From an uncultured Clostridium sp. (GTDB lineage Bacteria; Bacillota; Clostridia; TANB77; CAG-508): a stretch of 63,612 nt of DNA. The position numbers were made by a program, and so were the translations under genes. The notes under the pieces are model-generated. The model was not told the origin of the DNA. It did no database searches and worked only from the letters and a program-made list of their open reading frames with translations. The DNA lies in the NCBI GenBank assembly GCA_902492105.1, contig CABUKD010000005.1:1-63612 (forward strand), in the 5' to 3' direction. Within the stretch, counting starts at the first letter, position 1. Each line of letters starts with the position of its first letter. Shown piece by piece: positions 1 to 8,031 of this stretch.

Positions 1-867
1 AAATATTATACTGTATTTAATCAAGGATATGATTTAAAACTAAGTATTATAGAAGAGCATAATGATGATATAGAAATAGAGTCAAATGAGAATTCTAATT
101 ATGATGATGAAGAAATACCTAAAAGCTATAACATCATTGACAATGAAAGTTTAGATAGTAAAATAGTTTTAACAGATGAGTTAATAGATGGATATAAAGA
201 TATGAGAAATAAATATATGACTCCTTGTTTAATAGTAAATATGGACAAGTTTAATAGCATAAAGGAAAATATTGATAATTATACTTTACAAAATAAAAAT
301 AAAAGCAATTCTTCCATACAATTTATTTCAAAAGATCAGGATTATTCATTTATAAAAATTAAATGTGGAAATATAATTGAATTCTCAAATTATATTGATG
401 CAATTATTGAAAAAGATAGAAGCCAAGATATTGATAGAATAAGTGCTACATATTATACTTTAGAAACTCAAGAAAAAATCATCTATATTAATATAATAGA
501 ACTAATATTAAAAGTTATTATATTAGCAATAGTAATAATAGGAATTACAAGTATAATTAATATTTTAAATGCAAGTTTAAGTGAAAGAAAACAAGAATTT
601 ATTATATTAAATAGATTAGGGGCTACTAAAGGAAATATAAATAAAATTTTGATATATGAAAGTATATATATGTTTATGAAAGCATTGATTATATCAATCA
701 TTTTATCAGTACCTATGATATATGTAATTATAAAGCATATTGAACATATTATTTCATTAGATAATATCTTAATACCAATAGGTGATATTTGTATGTTTTT
801 AGGGATTATCTTGTTAGTATGTTTAGGTATAGCACTATATTCAACAAGAGTTATAGAAGATAAATAA
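1..867 (+). CDS. FtsX/MacB-type ABC transporter permease, C-terminal part (5' end outside window)
   Basis: The reading frame is open from the first base, so this is the last 288 residues of a longer protein cut by the window edge. A hydrophilic, Asp/Glu/Asn-rich extracytoplasmic stretch comes first. The C-terminal 130 residues then hold three strongly hydrophobic segments, with the sequence LSERKQEFIILNRLGATKG between the first two. That arrangement, with an RxGA-type cytoplasmic loop, is typical of FtsX-domain permeases of macrolide/peptide/lipoprotein-type ABC exporters. The ATPase gene begins 15 bp downstream, so the two probably form one transporter. The substrate cannot be told. Confidence 0.85.
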   Translation, partial: KYYTVFNQGYDLKLSIIEEHNDDIEIESNENSNYDDEEIPKSYNIIDNESLDSKIVLTDELIDGYKDMRNKYMTPCLIVNMDKFNSIKENIDNYTLQNKNKSNSSIQFISKDQDYSFIKIKCGNIIEFSNYIDAIIEKDRSQDIDRISATYYTLETQEKIIYINIIELILKVIILAIVIIGITSIINILNASLSERKQEFIILNRLGATKGNINKILIYESIYMFMKALIISIILSVPMIYVIIKHIEHIISLDNILIPIGDICMFLGIILLVCLGIALYSTRVIEDK

Positions 868-882
868 ATGTAGGAGAAAAGA

Positions 883-1545
883 ATGAAAATTTTAAAAATA
901 GAAAATTTAAAAAAAGTTTATGGAAAGGGAGAAGCAGAGGTTATAGCAGTAAATAATGTATCATTTGAAGTAGAAGAAGGTGAATTTGTCGCAATAATAG
1001 GTCCATCTGGAAGTGGAAAATCTACAATATTGCACATGATTGCTGGATTAGAAAAACCAACTTCTGGAAAGGTATATTTCTACGGTAAAAATATGTATGA
1101 AATGAATAAAAAGGATTTAACAATATTAAGAAGGCAAAAAATAGGAATTATTTATCAATTTTATAATTTAATTTCTACACTAAATGTTGAAGAAAATATA
1201 ACATTACCTATTGAACTTGACAAGAAAAAAGTAAATAGAGAAAAATTAGATGAAATAACTAAATTTTTAAACATAGATAATAGAAAAAAACATCTACCTA
1301 ATGAAATATCTGGAGGACAACAACAAAAAGTTGCTATAGGAAGAGCATTAATAATAAATCCAACCATTATTTTAGCAGACGAACCTACAGGAAATCTAGA
1401 TTCTAATTCAAGTGAAGAAATAATACAACTATTTAAAAAAATAAATAAAGAGTATCATCAAACCATTATAATGATTACGCATAATTTAGAAATTGCAAAG
1501 CAAGCAGATAGAATTATACAAATAAAAGATGGACAAATTATATAA
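883..1545 (+). CDS. ABC transporter ATP-binding protein (MacB/LolD-like)
   Basis: A 220-residue stand-alone nucleotide-binding domain. Walker A is GPSGSGKST near residue 40, the Q-loop lies in IGIIYQFYNL, the signature is ISGGQQQK, Walker B is ILADEPTGNLD, and the switch histidine is in MITHN. The DEPTGNLD form is characteristic of the LolD/MacB/FtsE group, matching the FtsX-type permease encoded just upstream. The start is preceded by TAGGAGAAAAG. It powers export or extrusion by the permease. It is probably a fully functional domain, since all catalytic motifs are intact. Confidence 0.93.
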   Translation: MKILKIENLKKVYGKGEAEVIAVNNVSFEVEEGEFVAIIGPSGSGKSTILHMIAGLEKPTSGKVYFYGKNMYEMNKKDLTILRRQKIGIIYQFYNLISTLNVEENITLPIELDKKKVNREKLDEITKFLNIDNRKKHLPNEISGGQQQKVAIGRALIINPTIILADEPTGNLDSNSSEEIIQLFKKINKEYHQTIIMITHNLEIAKQADRIIQIKDGQII

Positions 1546-1597
1546 AAATGGCTCAATGTCAAAAATTTAAGTTTTATCGAAAAACAATAAAAAAGTA

Positions 1598-1664
1598 TTG
1601 ACAAACATAAAATAGTATGCTAATATAATATACAGTTTAGAAGGAACTCGCGCGAGATTCTAAA
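1598..1664 (+). promoter_or_regulatory. Promoter plus GC-rich palindrome for the DUF4173 operon
   Basis: TTGACA at 1598-1603, a 17-bp spacer and TAATAT at 1621-1626 form a near-consensus sigma-A promoter. Just past the expected start site lies a palindrome, TTTAGAA / CTCGCGCGAG / TTCTAAA (1636-1664). It stands out in AT-rich DNA. It could be an operator or an mRNA 5' hairpin. The HTH gene at the end of the operon is a possible ligand (inference). Confidence 0.7.
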
Positions 1665-1748
1665 GAAATAAGTAGAAATGATTCTAAATAGAAACATAAA
1701 AAATCTATTTAGCATAATTCTTATGTATTTAGAAAGAGGGAATTCAAA

Positions 1749-3317
1749 ATGAAACTTATTGTAATTGGAAGTTTATTACTTAGTATTTTAGCATCTATTT
1801 TATTTTGGGGGCAAACACTGGGACTGAATGTATTTTTATTTGTACTACCTGTTATGTGTTTTGTGATTTTTCTATTAGAAAGATATCATAAAATAAAAAA
1901 TAGAAAAGGCTATTGGCTAATACTTCCCATTTTATTATTAGCTATTACTTATATGATTTATCAAAATCGATTTTTTCAAATTATGAATTTAATCGTTATC
2001 TTTTTATTATATCATGTTATGCTAATTTGGCTTATGAATAAAAAGTATGAGCTAGAATTTTTAATAAGAAGAGTATTTACTTTTATTTTTAAACCATTTC
2101 AATATATTGGAAAGGCATGTAAAACCATAGGAATGTGTTTTCCCAAAAAGGAAAATAAGAAAGAAACTGATCCACATTTGAAGTCGTTTCAGTCTATTAT
2201 CTTAGGTATAGGAATTTCCATTCCTATTGCAATAGTAGTAGTTATTTTATTATGTTCTGCAGATGACACTTTTGCAGGAAATATAATAGAAATAGGAGAC
2301 CATTTTATACAATGGCTAAGAAATATTTTTTTCAATAACTTTGGCTTTACCGCTTTTGCTAGATTATTGATAATTGTAGTAGTAACAATTTATTTTATTT
2401 GCTGCATTTTAAATTTACTAAAAAGAAATCCATGGAAAATAGGGGAAGAAAAGCATAAGGAAATACAAGTAGAAAGTACTATTTTTAACACAATACTTAC
2501 CATTTTAAATCTTATTTATTTTGCTTTTTGCAGTATTCAGATTCAAAAATTATGGAATACAGAATTTGGAGCAAATGGATTTGGTTATGCCGATTTTGCA
2601 AGAGAAGGTTTCTTTCAACTCATGGCAGTATCTATTATCAATTTTGCTATGATTATTATTACTACGAAAAACAAAAAACAAAGTACCAAAATGCAGATTT
2701 ATTATAGAAAAATAATGAATATTATTTTAGCTATTGCTACTATTATTATTTTAATTTCTGCCTTTGTAAGAATGAATTTATATGGAGAAGCTTTTGGATA
2801 TACTTTATTAAGAATTTTAGTATATTTTGCATTAATTACAGAAGCAATTTTAATGATACCTACTCTTGTTTTCATCTGCTACGAAAAATTTTCACCATGG
2901 AAAACTTATTTTGTTATTGTTACTGTTATGTATTTAGTTATGAATTTTAGTAATATTAATGAAATGATTGCAAAACAAAATGTGAATCGTTATTTACAAA
3001 ATCCAGAAAACGAAATAGACGTTATGTACTTAACGAAAACAAAGACAGATGGGTTAGAAGAGGTAATAAAATTATATAACCAAATAGAAAATTTAAGTTT
3101 AAAACAAAAATTAGAAAGGTATTTTACTAATTTAAAAACACAGTTAGAGCAACAGCCAGATAATTTATTAGAGTGGAATTACTCTAGGTGGAAAGCAAGA
3201 ATCTTATTAGAAAATATTGAAATTCCTGAAAACATAGAGTACAATAGTTACAATAATGTCACTGATTCACATTCTAATAGTATACTAACTGATATCTTTT
3301 CTTTGTTCATTATCTGA
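1749..3317 (+). CDS. DUF4173 family polytopic membrane protein
   Basis: 522 residues with about ten hydrophobic segments, starting directly at the N-terminus. A soluble C-terminal tail of about 100 residues has Tyr/Asn-rich ends. The layout and sequence style match DUF4173 (DUF4153-like) proteins of Firmicutes, whose function is unknown. The ATG follows AGAAAGAGGGAATTCAAA. It is the first gene of a three-gene unit with a DUF2975 membrane protein and a small HTH regulator, a grouping seen repeatedly in Clostridia. A role in sensing or envelope stress would be guesswork. Confidence 0.8.
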   Translation: MKLIVIGSLLLSILASILFWGQTLGLNVFLFVLPVMCFVIFLLERYHKIKNRKGYWLILPILLLAITYMIYQNRFFQIMNLIVIFLLYHVMLIWLMNKKYELEFLIRRVFTFIFKPFQYIGKACKTIGMCFPKKENKKETDPHLKSFQSIILGIGISIPIAIVVVILLCSADDTFAGNIIEIGDHFIQWLRNIFFNNFGFTAFARLLIIVVVTIYFICCILNLLKRNPWKIGEEKHKEIQVESTIFNTILTILNLIYFAFCSIQIQKLWNTEFGANGFGYADFAREGFFQLMAVSIINFAMIIITTKNKKQSTKMQIYYRKIMNIILAIATIIILISAFVRMNLYGEAFGYTLLRILVYFALITEAILMIPTLVFICYEKFSPWKTYFVIVTVMYLVMNFSNINEMIAKQNVNRYLQNPENEIDVMYLTKTKTDGLEEVIKLYNQIENLSLKQKLERYFTNLKTQLEQQPDNLLEWNYSRWKARILLENIEIPENIEYNSYNNVTDSHSNSILTDIFSLFII

Positions 3318-3377
3318 TCGTATTTAGAGAACAGTGAATTATATTAAAAATTATAAAATAGAAGAATAGGAGTAAAC

Positions 3378-3833
3378 ATGAAAATAACAGGGAAGAAAAG
3401 TCTAGGTTCATTTATTGAAATCTGTTTAAAAATTTTAATAGTAATAGGAATTATAATTGTTTTAGGATTACCATTCTTTTTACAAAAATATGCTGAATGG
3501 ATGCATCCACAAATAGAATATTATCCAACTTTAGCTATTTTGTATGCATCGGGAATTCCGGCATTAGTCATTATATACCAATTTATCAAAATTTTTCATA
3601 CTTTAAAAGAAGATAATCCATTTAACATGGAAAATGTAAAACATTTTAAAGTAATTTCTACTTGTTCTTTTATTATTATGTTAGAATACATGGTTGGAAT
3701 TTTCTTTATAACATCTGTTTTTGCTATTGTCATTATTGGAGTTTTTGCGGTAGTTTGGCTTGGATGCTATATTTTAGCAGAACTTTTAAAAAAAGCAGTT
3801 GAATATAAAGAAGAAAATGAATTAACAATTTAA
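3378..3833 (+). CDS. DUF2975 domain membrane protein
   Basis: 151 residues with four predicted transmembrane segments, near residues 15-35, 50-68, 90-110 and 115-135. A short cytoplasmic loop containing LKEDNPFNMENVKHFK is the recognisable DUF2975 signature. The family is typically encoded directly before a YozG-like HTH protein, as here (9-bp gap). The function is unknown; the pair is thought to act together. The ribosome site is AATAGGAGTAAAC. Confidence 0.85.
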   Translation: MKITGKKSLGSFIEICLKILIVIGIIIVLGLPFFLQKYAEWMHPQIEYYPTLAILYASGIPALVIIYQFIKIFHTLKEDNPFNMENVKHFKVISTCSFIIMLEYMVGIFFITSVFAIVIIGVFAVVWLGCYILAELLKKAVEYKEENELTI

Positions 3834-3851
3834 AAAGAAAGGATGGGGAAG

Positions 3852-4053
3852 ATGGCTATTATTGTAAATTTAGATGTTATGATGGCTAAAAGAAAAATGT
3901 CTTCTTCAGAACTTTCTGAAAAGATAGGAATTTCCATGGCAAATTTATCTATCCTAAAAAATAATAAAGGAAAAGCCATTCGATTTTCCACTTTAGATGC
4001 CATTTGTAAAGTGTTGGACTGTCAACCACGGTGATATTTTAGAATATAAATAA
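3852..4053 (+). pseudogene. YozG-like Cro/CI-type HTH regulator with a one-base shift at its last codons
   Basis: The protein reads MAIIVNLDVMMAKRKMS onward, the usual N-terminus of YozG-type regulators, so I place the start at 3852 rather than the in-frame ATG at 3843. The helix-turn-helix spans about residues 12-45. The frame stops at 4034 after CQPR. If the C at 4029 is removed, the frame continues CQPGDILEYK and stops at 4053, which is the normal family ending. The product as given lacks the last seven residues and may still bind DNA. The extra base fits the five-fold pattern described in the findings. Confidence 0.8.
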
Positions 4054-4061
4054 TGTATAAA

Positions 4062-4099
4062 AATACTAATGAAGGGAATACTCTCATTAGTATTTTTTT
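4062..4099 (+). terminator. Intrinsic terminator after the DUF4173 operon
   Basis: An 11-bp stem (AATACTAATGA / TCATTAGTATT) with a short loop is followed by a T run. Confidence 0.85.
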
Positions 4100-4191
4100 G
4101 CATCAAAAATCGCAAAATATTTATCCAATCAATGTGGCAAAAAGATAAATCTAATTAAATAATGAAATAATAGAGATGGGAGAGGGAGAGA

Positions 4192-5715
4192 ATGGAAGAA
4201 AATAAAAAGTCATTTTGGATTGATAGTACTTTAGAAAATAGAAAGGAATTTCCAAAGTTAGAAGGAGATAAAAGAGCTGATGTTTGTATTATAGGAGGAG
4301 GGCTTACAGGATTAACAACAGCCTATTACTTATCTAAAACTAATTTAAGTGTAGTTTTATTAGAAAAATCCAAACTATGTGAACATACTAGTGGAAATAC
4401 CACAGGAAAAATTACTAGTCAACATGATTTATTCTACGACTATTTACTACAATCAGAAGGAAAAGAAAAAGCAAAACAGTATTATGAAGCTAATGAACAG
4501 GCTATTTCTAATATAGAAAAAATTATTCAAGAAGAACAAATTGATTGTGATTTTGAAAAACAAGATGCTTATGTATTTACCCAGAAAAGTGAAGAAATTC
4601 CGAAAATAAAAAAAGAAGTAGAAGCGGTAAAAGAAATAGGGGGAAAAGCAGAATTTGTAGAAAACCTAGATTTACCTATTGCTACCAAAGGGGCTATCAA
4701 GTTTTCAAACCAAGCTCAATTTCATCCAGTAAAATATGCACAAGGATTAGTAAATAGCATACTAAAAACAAACCAAGTTTCTTTTTACGAAAATACCAAA
4801 GTAGTAGATGTAAAACAGGGAAAAGAAGGTTATGACATTTTTGTAGAAAAAGGAAAGAAAGTAAATGCCAAATATGTAGTAATTGCAAGCCATTATCCTA
4901 TTATTAATGCACCAGGCTATTATTTTCTAAAAATGTATCAATCTTTATCTTATGTTATTGGAGTAGAAACACAAAAAGAATTATTTCAAGGTATGTATAT
5001 TAATAGCGAAAAGCCTACTATTTCTTTTAGAACTGCAAAAATCGGGAATAATCGACTATTACTAATTGGTGGTATGGACCATAAAACAGGAGAAGACATA
5101 GACTTATCATCAAGTTATGAAAAACTAATTGCCATTGCCAAACAAATAGATCCAGAATGTAATGTGGTATATAAATGGTGCACAGAAGATTGCATTTCCT
5201 TAGATAAAATTCCCTATATAGGAGAATTTTCTAATTTAATGCCAAATGTTTATGTAGGAACAGGATATAAAAAATGGGGAATGACAACATCTAACATAGC
5301 TGCCAATATTATAGTAGATAAAATTTTAGGTAAAGAAAATCCATATGAAGAAGTATTTACTTCTACTAGATTAAAACCAATTAAAAATTATCAAGAAATG
5401 GGAAATATGTTAAAAGAAGTAGTAGATGGGTTAGTAATAGAGAAAATAAAAATTCCAAAAGAAACCATAGAAAACTTAAGAATAGGGCAAGGAAAAATAT
5501 TAGAAGTAGATGGAAAAAAAGTAGGTGTATATCAAGATGAAAATGGAAAATTATTTGCTATAAAGCCTGTATGTAGTCATTTAGGATGTGAACTAAATTG
5601 GAACAATTTAGAAAAAACTTGGGATTGCCCTTGCCATGGCTCTCGATTTACTTATACAGGTAAGTCTATTTATGATCCAAGTATTAAAGACTTGGAAACA
5701 GTAGAAATAGAGTAA
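4192..5715 (+). CDS. FAD-dependent oxidoreductase with C-terminal Rieske [2Fe-2S] domain
   Basis: 507 residues. A Rossmann dinucleotide-binding fold opens the protein (CIIGGGLTGLTTAYYLSK, about residues 31-48), followed by a DAO-type FAD oxidoreductase body. The last 90 residues are a Rieske domain: Cys461-x-His463 and Cys479-x2-His482 are the four cluster ligands, all present. This architecture resembles the YhfW-type proteins of Bacilli and Clostridia. It probably passes electrons from a substrate amine or an iron-sulfur donor, but the substrate is unknown. It is a single-gene unit with RBS GGGAGAGGGAGAGA. Confidence 0.9.
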   Translation: MEENKKSFWIDSTLENRKEFPKLEGDKRADVCIIGGGLTGLTTAYYLSKTNLSVVLLEKSKLCEHTSGNTTGKITSQHDLFYDYLLQSEGKEKAKQYYEANEQAISNIEKIIQEEQIDCDFEKQDAYVFTQKSEEIPKIKKEVEAVKEIGGKAEFVENLDLPIATKGAIKFSNQAQFHPVKYAQGLVNSILKTNQVSFYENTKVVDVKQGKEGYDIFVEKGKKVNAKYVVIASHYPIINAPGYYFLKMYQSLSYVIGVETQKELFQGMYINSEKPTISFRTAKIGNNRLLLIGGMDHKTGEDIDLSSSYEKLIAIAKQIDPECNVVYKWCTEDCISLDKIPYIGEFSNLMPNVYVGTGYKKWGMTTSNIAANIIVDKILGKENPYEEVFTSTRLKPIKNYQEMGNMLKEVVDGLVIEKIKIPKETIENLRIGQGKILEVDGKKVGVYQDENGKLFAIKPVCSHLGCELNWNNLEKTWDCPCHGSRFTYTGKSIYDPSIKDLETVEIE

Positions 5716-5785
5716 TAGAAAGCAACATCAAGTGAAAAATTAAATGGAAATAGAAAGAAAGACAGAAAAAAGTAAAATACTAAAT

Positions 5786-5836
5786 TTTACAAAATCAACA
5801 TAATGTGATATAATTGTTACAATAGAGCCTTGCTCT
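5786..5836 (+). promoter_or_regulatory. Promoter and small leader hairpin of the 5873 gene
   Basis: TTTACA at 5786-5791, a 17-bp spacer, TATAAT at 5809-5814. A short AGAGC/GCTCT hairpin (5824-5836) follows at the start of the transcript. Confidence 0.65.
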
Positions 5837-5872
5837 AACATAATTTTATATCTTATATGGGAGGATCCTCAA

Positions 5873-6298
5873 ATGAAAAACAATGTCATCAAGGACATTA
5901 TCGGTGGGTTGATTGTAATAGCAATAATGATAGTTGTTGTGGTATGTTGCATATCTTTCATGGGACCAGATAATTTAGAATCTCAAGTTACAGAAGCGCT
6001 TGATACAGCACATAAAGATACAGCTGTGAAGACATTAAGTGAACTACGGGGAAGAATTCTAGAGATAGAATATCTTTCTTCAAATGATAACATTGAAACC
6101 TCTATATTGCAGGACGAATTAGATGATATCATTTTTTCCATTGAATCTCCTAGTACGTATTGGATAAACAATCCGTATTTGGCAGATTTTGAGTTCATTA
6201 TTCGGGATACCTCCACTGTAGGAGAATTTTGCGAAGACCTTATCTCGCAAATAGATGACCAAATTCATACTATTGAACAAGGTGTAGGGGATGCGTAA
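5873..6298 (+). CDS. Small membrane-anchored protein of unknown function
   Basis: 141 residues. One N-terminal transmembrane helix (about residues 10-32, very Val/Ile-rich, with two Cys near its end) is followed by about 105 acidic, probably helical residues. I do not recognise the family. The RBS is GGGAGGATCCTCAA. Codon choice is less AT-biased than in neighbours (CGG, CTC, GCG used), which hints at acquisition from another genome. It is a monocistronic unit with its own promoter and terminator. Confidence 0.7.
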   Translation: MKNNVIKDIIGGLIVIAIMIVVVVCCISFMGPDNLESQVTEALDTAHKDTAVKTLSELRGRILEIEYLSSNDNIETSILQDELDDIIFSIESPSTYWINNPYLADFEFIIRDTSTVGEFCEDLISQIDDQIHTIEQGVGDA

Positions 6299-6311
6299 GC
6301 ATCCTCTATTT
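6285..6311 (+). terminator. Intrinsic terminator of the 5873 gene
   Basis: GGGGATGC / GCATCCTC stem followed by TATTTTTGTT. It overlaps the last codons of the gene. Confidence 0.8.
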
Positions 6312-6326
6312 TTGTTATTTTTAATA

Positions 6327-6355
6327 TTGAATCAGATACCATCTTATGTTACAAT
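6327..6355 (+). promoter_or_regulatory. Promoter of the GIY-YIG gene
   Basis: TTGAAT at 6327-6332, a 17-bp spacer, TACAAT at 6350-6355. This supports the 6378 start over the upstream in-frame ATG at 6291, which lies in a terminator. Confidence 0.6.
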
Positions 6356-6377
6356 ACCACTAAAGGTGAAGAAAGAT

Positions 6378-6686
6378 ATGTATTATACCTATATGTTAAG
6401 ATGCTCTGATAACTCTATCTATACAGGCATGACTAATCATTTAGAAAATCGAATAAAAGAACACTTGCTCAAAACCAAAAATGGAGCTAAATATACCAAA
6501 TCACATAATGCTATTCAATTAGAAGCAGTATGGAAAAGCAAAGATAAGTCATTAGCTTGCAAACTAGAATATCACTTAAAAACACTTAATAAAAAGCAAA
6601 AAGAAGACTTAATTAGTGGAGAAAAATTAGTTACTTATTTAAAAGGAAAGGTAGATTGCAGAAGATATCAACGTGTGAATCTGTAA
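6378..6686 (+). CDS. GIY-YIG nuclease family protein (YhbQ/YazA-like)
   Basis: 102 residues from the ATG at 6378 (RBS AAAGGTGAAGAAAG). The N-terminus MYYTYMLRCSDNSIYTG carries the paired Y-Y/Y-x-G strands of the GIY-YIG fold. The catalytic helix follows with R33, and the HL.TLNKKQKEDLI segment is typical of the UPF0213 group. These small single-domain proteins are predicted DNA endonucleases with poorly known roles. An in-frame ATG at 6291 would add 29 hydrophobic residues but lies inside the preceding gene and its terminator, so I reject it. Confidence 0.88.
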   Translation: MYYTYMLRCSDNSIYTGMTNHLENRIKEHLLKTKNGAKYTKSHNAIQLEAVWKSKDKSLACKLEYHLKTLNKKQKEDLISGEKLVTYLKGKVDCRRYQRVNL

Positions 6687-6765
6687 ATACATAAGAGAAT
6701 TTGTTAAATGTATAAAAATTTTAATAAAACTAAAATGATAAAAAAGTGATAAATAATAAAAAATA

Positions 6766-6799
6766 GAGTATCAAGAAATCGTCTAAACACTTAATACTC
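6766..6799 (-). terminator. Terminator-like hairpin after tRNA-Pro
   Basis: Read on the minus strand, GAGTAT and ATACTC pair around a long loop and are followed by TATTTTTTATT. Confidence 0.5.
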
Positions 6800-6809
6800 T
6801 GATATTCTC

Positions 6810-6885
6810 TGGTCGAGGCGACAGGGATCGAACCTGCGACCTCATGGTCCCAAACCACGCGCGCTACCAACTGCGCTACGCCTCG
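6810..6885 (-). tRNA. tRNA-Pro (anticodon TGG)
   Basis: A 76-nt cloverleaf on the minus strand with encoded CCA. The acceptor stem starts CGAGGCG, the anticodon loop is TTTGGGA, and the T arm has GGTTCGATCC. Its promoter on the minus strand is TTGCAA (6930-6935), a 17-bp spacer and TATAGT (6907-6912). Confidence 0.96.
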
Positions 6886-6954
6886 ATTAATTTGTGCTAC
6901 TTATATACTATAACATACTTTTTTTTATTTTGCAAGATTTTTTTGCATTTTCTA

Positions 6955-6983
6955 TTGAATATTTTTAAATTTTTAGCTATAAT
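6955..6983 (+). promoter_or_regulatory. Promoter of tRNA-Arg(ACG)
   Basis: TTGAAT, a 17-bp spacer, TATAAT, about 70 bp before the mature tRNA. It is divergent from, and partly interleaved with, the tRNA-Pro promoter. Confidence 0.75.
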
Positions 6984-7052
6984 ATATATGTTATGCAAGA
7001 TGTTAAAGTAAAATAACAAATTGCAAATTTATATTTTATCCTAATTAAAGTT

Positions 7053-7129
<77 letters not shown>

Positions 7130-7170
7130 ATAATAAATTTGTTCGAACTAATAGAACAGATAGATACAAC

Positions 7171-7200
7171 AATCAATCAGTAAAATGGTTGATTTTTTTT
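7171..7200 (+). terminator. Intrinsic terminator after tRNA-Arg
   Basis: AATCAA / TTGATT stem followed by eight T residues. Confidence 0.75.
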
Positions 7201-7284
7201 GTTTGCAATAAATAAAATTATAGAAATAGAACAAGACTAAAGAAATAAAGAGGTCTTATATCTATTTGGTAGCATTTAGACATA

Positions 7285-7313
7285 TTGAAATTAACATAAA
7301 AGTGTGATATAAT
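7285..7313 (+). promoter_or_regulatory. Promoter of the 7347 gene
   Basis: TTGAAA at 7285-7290, a 17-bp spacer, TATAAT at 7308-7313. Confidence 0.7.
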
Positions 7314-7346
7314 GATGCTATCAAACTTTTGAAAGGAGTGTCTTAT

Positions 7347-7877
7347 ATGGCAAGGTTTTGGCTTATTCAGCGAGGAACTTTTAAAGAAGAAACAGGTAAA
7401 AATCTTACAGGTCCAGGTGGAATTGTAACTCTTCACTACATGGGCTCCTCAGAATTCCAGTTTGGTGCAATTGAAAAAGCATATCGGCGTTTAATGTATC
7501 ATTTTTCTGAGTATGAAGTTTTTCATACAGGAATTTATACTCCTGAAAACGACGAACTGCTGGTATTTTGCAAGAAGAGTTGCTCAACAGAAGTGATACA
7601 GTCTATTTGCCAATATATCGAGAAACCTTATCATCTCAAAGAGTATTCGGAACTGGAAAAAGTACCCAAAGCCAAAAAGGGAGACACATCATACGATAGA
7701 CGCCGCAGTAATTTCTGGTGGTGTATTGATATTAAATCGTATGGAGACTGGATGGCTTTTCTGCAGTCTCATTCAGAACAACTTTTAAGGGTTGTAAAAG
7801 AAAGCTACCAGGGCTGGTGGCTAGCTAAGTCGCCAGAAGAACGCGAAGAAGAATATCAGAAATCTCTTCGGTGGTAA
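7347..7877 (+). CDS. Hypothetical cytoplasmic protein, Trp-rich
   Basis: 176 residues from the ATG at 7347, chosen because GAAAGGAGTG lies 6 bp upstream; an in-frame ATG at 7329 precedes that site. No signal peptide or membrane segment. The protein is rich in aromatic residues and charge (RSNFWWCID, GWWLAKSPEEREEE). I do not recognise the family. Codon use is much more balanced than its neighbours (CGC, CTG, GCC), like the 5873 and 20661 genes, suggesting transfer. It is monocistronic between its own promoter and a strong terminator. Confidence 0.75.
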   Translation: MARFWLIQRGTFKEETGKNLTGPGGIVTLHYMGSSEFQFGAIEKAYRRLMYHFSEYEVFHTGIYTPENDELLVFCKKSCSTEVIQSICQYIEKPYHLKEYSELEKVPKAKKGDTSYDRRRSNFWWCIDIKSYGDWMAFLQSHSEQLLRVVKESYQGWWLAKSPEEREEEYQKSLRW

Positions 7878-7879
7878 CA

Positions 7880-7965
7880 AATCAGAGAGAATGTCAAATT
7901 TAAGGCATTCTCTCTGATTCGTTTGGCATTATAAAAAACTGTGAAATTTATTTTTCACAGTTTTT
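7880..7965 (+). terminator. Tandem hairpins between the 7347 gene and copA
   Basis: A 14-bp perfect stem (7880-7893 with 7906-7919, AATCAGAGAGAATG arm) is followed by a second one (7934-7946 with 7953-7965, AAAAACTGTGAAA arm). The second is flanked by A and T runs on both sides, so it can stop transcripts from either direction. Confidence 0.8.
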
Positions 7966-8031
7966 CCTTTAAAAGGTATGTGTGCTTATTTTATTGTTTC
8001 AAATTTTTATATATCCATATATTTAATGAAA

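Noticed and set aside
6291..6377. Longer start for the GIY-YIG protein
   Set aside because: The added residues lie in the previous gene's terminator and upstream of the predicted promoter.
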